Source: Rathayibacter sp. VKM Ac-2856
GTDB taxonomy: Bacteria > Actinomycetota > Actinomycetes > Actinomycetales > Microbacteriaceae
Direction of reading: 5' to 3'
DNA: 64,000 nt
Assembly: GCF_013205055.1 (NCBI RefSeq)
Contig: NZ_JABMLF010000005.1
Span: forward strand, 186,001-250,000
Shown: positions 63,372 through 64,000 of the stretch, one piece after another
Layout: each line of letters begins with the position of its first letter
Position numbering within the stretch: the stretch's first letter is position 1
Translations under genes and position numbers: made by a program
The notes under the pieces: model-generated
Told to the model about the DNA's origin: nothing
Database searches by the model: none
The model's input: only the letters and a program-made list of their open reading frames with translations

Positions 63372-64000
63372 TCAGGCCGTCAGGCCGAGCGCGTCCATCC
63401 GGCGGGTGTGCGAGGCGATCAGCTCGGTGAAGACCGGCTCGATGCGCGACTCGTCCGAGTCGGGGTTGCCCGAGCCCATCAGTGCCGAGCGGGCGACCAG
63501 GAGGGTGTCGCCGACCAGCCGGCGCCCCCAGACGGCGAGCCGGGAGCCGAGCCGCTCGTCGGCGGCGATCTCGCGGCGGAGGATCGCCACCAGCCCGTCG
63601 ACGCCGGTGTCGGCGCCCAGCGTCTGGGCGATCCGCGGACCCACGTCGTTCGGCAGACCGCCGGTGAGCCGGATGAAGAAGTCGTCGAGCAGCCCGGCGG
63701 TGATGTACGCCGACAGCAGCGTCTCGTGCAGGTCGGCCCCGCGGGTCAGGTGCTCGAAGGTGTCGATCGCGGGACGGAACGGCGCCATCGCCTCGCTCGG
63801 CTCCACGTCGCGACGGCGCAGCTCGGCGACCACCGCGTGGTGCTTCGCCAGCGCGGTGCCGGCGGCGGCCGAGATCGCCTCCTTGTCCGCCAGGTCCTCC
63901 GTGCCCGCCACTCCGCGGGCCAGCGCCTCGAAGACGGCGAGCTGGAGGTAGGCCACCTGCCCGAGGTAGGGCAGCAGCTCGGGCGTGAGATCGGCCAGAT
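63372..64000 (-). CDS. Ferritin-like fold protein, partial
   Basis: C-terminal 209 residues; the 5' end is beyond the window. Long helices with acidic and His residues (AVFEALARG, ALAKHHAVVAELRR, FDTFEHL-like region FRPAIDTFEHLTRG, LHETLLSAYITAGLLDDFFI) resemble the ferritin-like/MiaE-type family seen (from memory) as Rv3210c near Rv3208A. The frame reads through to 64000 as LADLTPELLPYLGQ before the first visible GTG, so the true start lies outside. Position after the DUF3107 gene supports the assignment apart from the inserted racemase module. Confidence 0.75.
   Translation of the reverse strand, partial: LADLTPELLPYLGQVAYLQLAVFEALARGVAGTEDLADKEAISAAAGTALAKHHAVVAELRRRDVEPSEAMAPFRPAIDTFEHLTRGADLHETLLSAYITAGLLDDFFIRLTGGLPNDVGPRIAQTLGADTGVDGLVAILRREIAADERLGSRLAVWGRRLVGDTLLVARSALMGSGNPDSDESRIEPVFTELIASHTRRMDALGLTA

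Noticed and set aside
62716-63951. Long plus-strand frame across the repeat arrays and opposite the ferritin-like gene
   Set aside because: Its first part is repeat translation and its last part is antisense to a conserved gene.

Overview
The window is very GC-rich actinobacterial chromosome with dense genes, short intergenic gaps and many GTG starts. Gene content and order point to the family Microbacteriaceae (Rathayibacter, Clavibacter and Curtobacterium type). The clues are ftsE-ftsX-smpB-ssrA with an extended FtsE, DUF3039 and DUF3107 proteins, an adnAB/nudC/uvrD2/DUF2342/YlbL/UPF0182 block, and a prfB without the programmed frameshift. The genus assignment is inference. No rRNA operon, prophage, insertion sequence or CRISPR array was seen; two tRNAs (Leu-UAG and initiator fMet) and the tmRNA are present.

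Layout. 1-2240: end of a sugar ABC importer (permease running off the window, lipoprotein binding protein) behind an AT-rich control region. 2589-10242: a small ALDH-like fragment protein, tmRNA, a drug-type MFS pump, smpB, ftsX, ftsE, two small envelope proteins and prfB. 10316-16704: MFS, tRNA-Leu, dedA, the rdgB-rph-murI operon, pncB, DUF3039. 16769-23339: an ABC exporter pair, then a cytidylyltransferase-like enzyme and a TagGH/Wzm-Wzt type polymer exporter, followed by a two-domain protein whose alpha/beta-hydrolase half has lost its nucleophile and histidine. 23807-28415: HhH-GPD protein overlapping a MocR regulator, divergent flavin-binding protein, AI-2E-type permease. 28504-34796: CDP-glycerol-type transferase, amylosucrase, and a tightly overlapping GT2/CDP-alcohol phosphatidyltransferase/GT2 operon. 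34950-40540: HtrA protease, an aminotransferase converging on a nitrilase (a possible glutamine transaminase/omega-amidase pair), a CHAP hydrolase, a VOC protein. 40771-59492: methyltransferase and then a long block that, from memory, keeps the order of Mycobacterium tuberculosis Rv3193c-Rv3202c and Rv3208A. 59619-62552: an apparently inserted racemase/MFS/GntR catabolic module with a GTATAC operator. 63372-64000: partial ferritin-like protein.

The most unusual features are non-coding or concern lost catalytic residues. A REP-like palindromic element (about 39-41 bp, reading CATGCTGRTCGAGTAG at one end and CGTATCGAGA toward the other) occurs about two dozen times at six intergenic sites, mostly at gene 3' ends, and one copy supplies the last codons and stop of the amylosucrase gene. 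Next to one cluster lies a five-copy tandem array with an exact 92-bp period. Several proteins keep a recognisable fold but lack key residues: the alpha/beta-hydrolase fusion, a phosphotransferase-like pseudokinase, a NudC without its zinc cysteines, and a CDP-alcohol phosphatidyltransferase with His in place of the last motif Asp.
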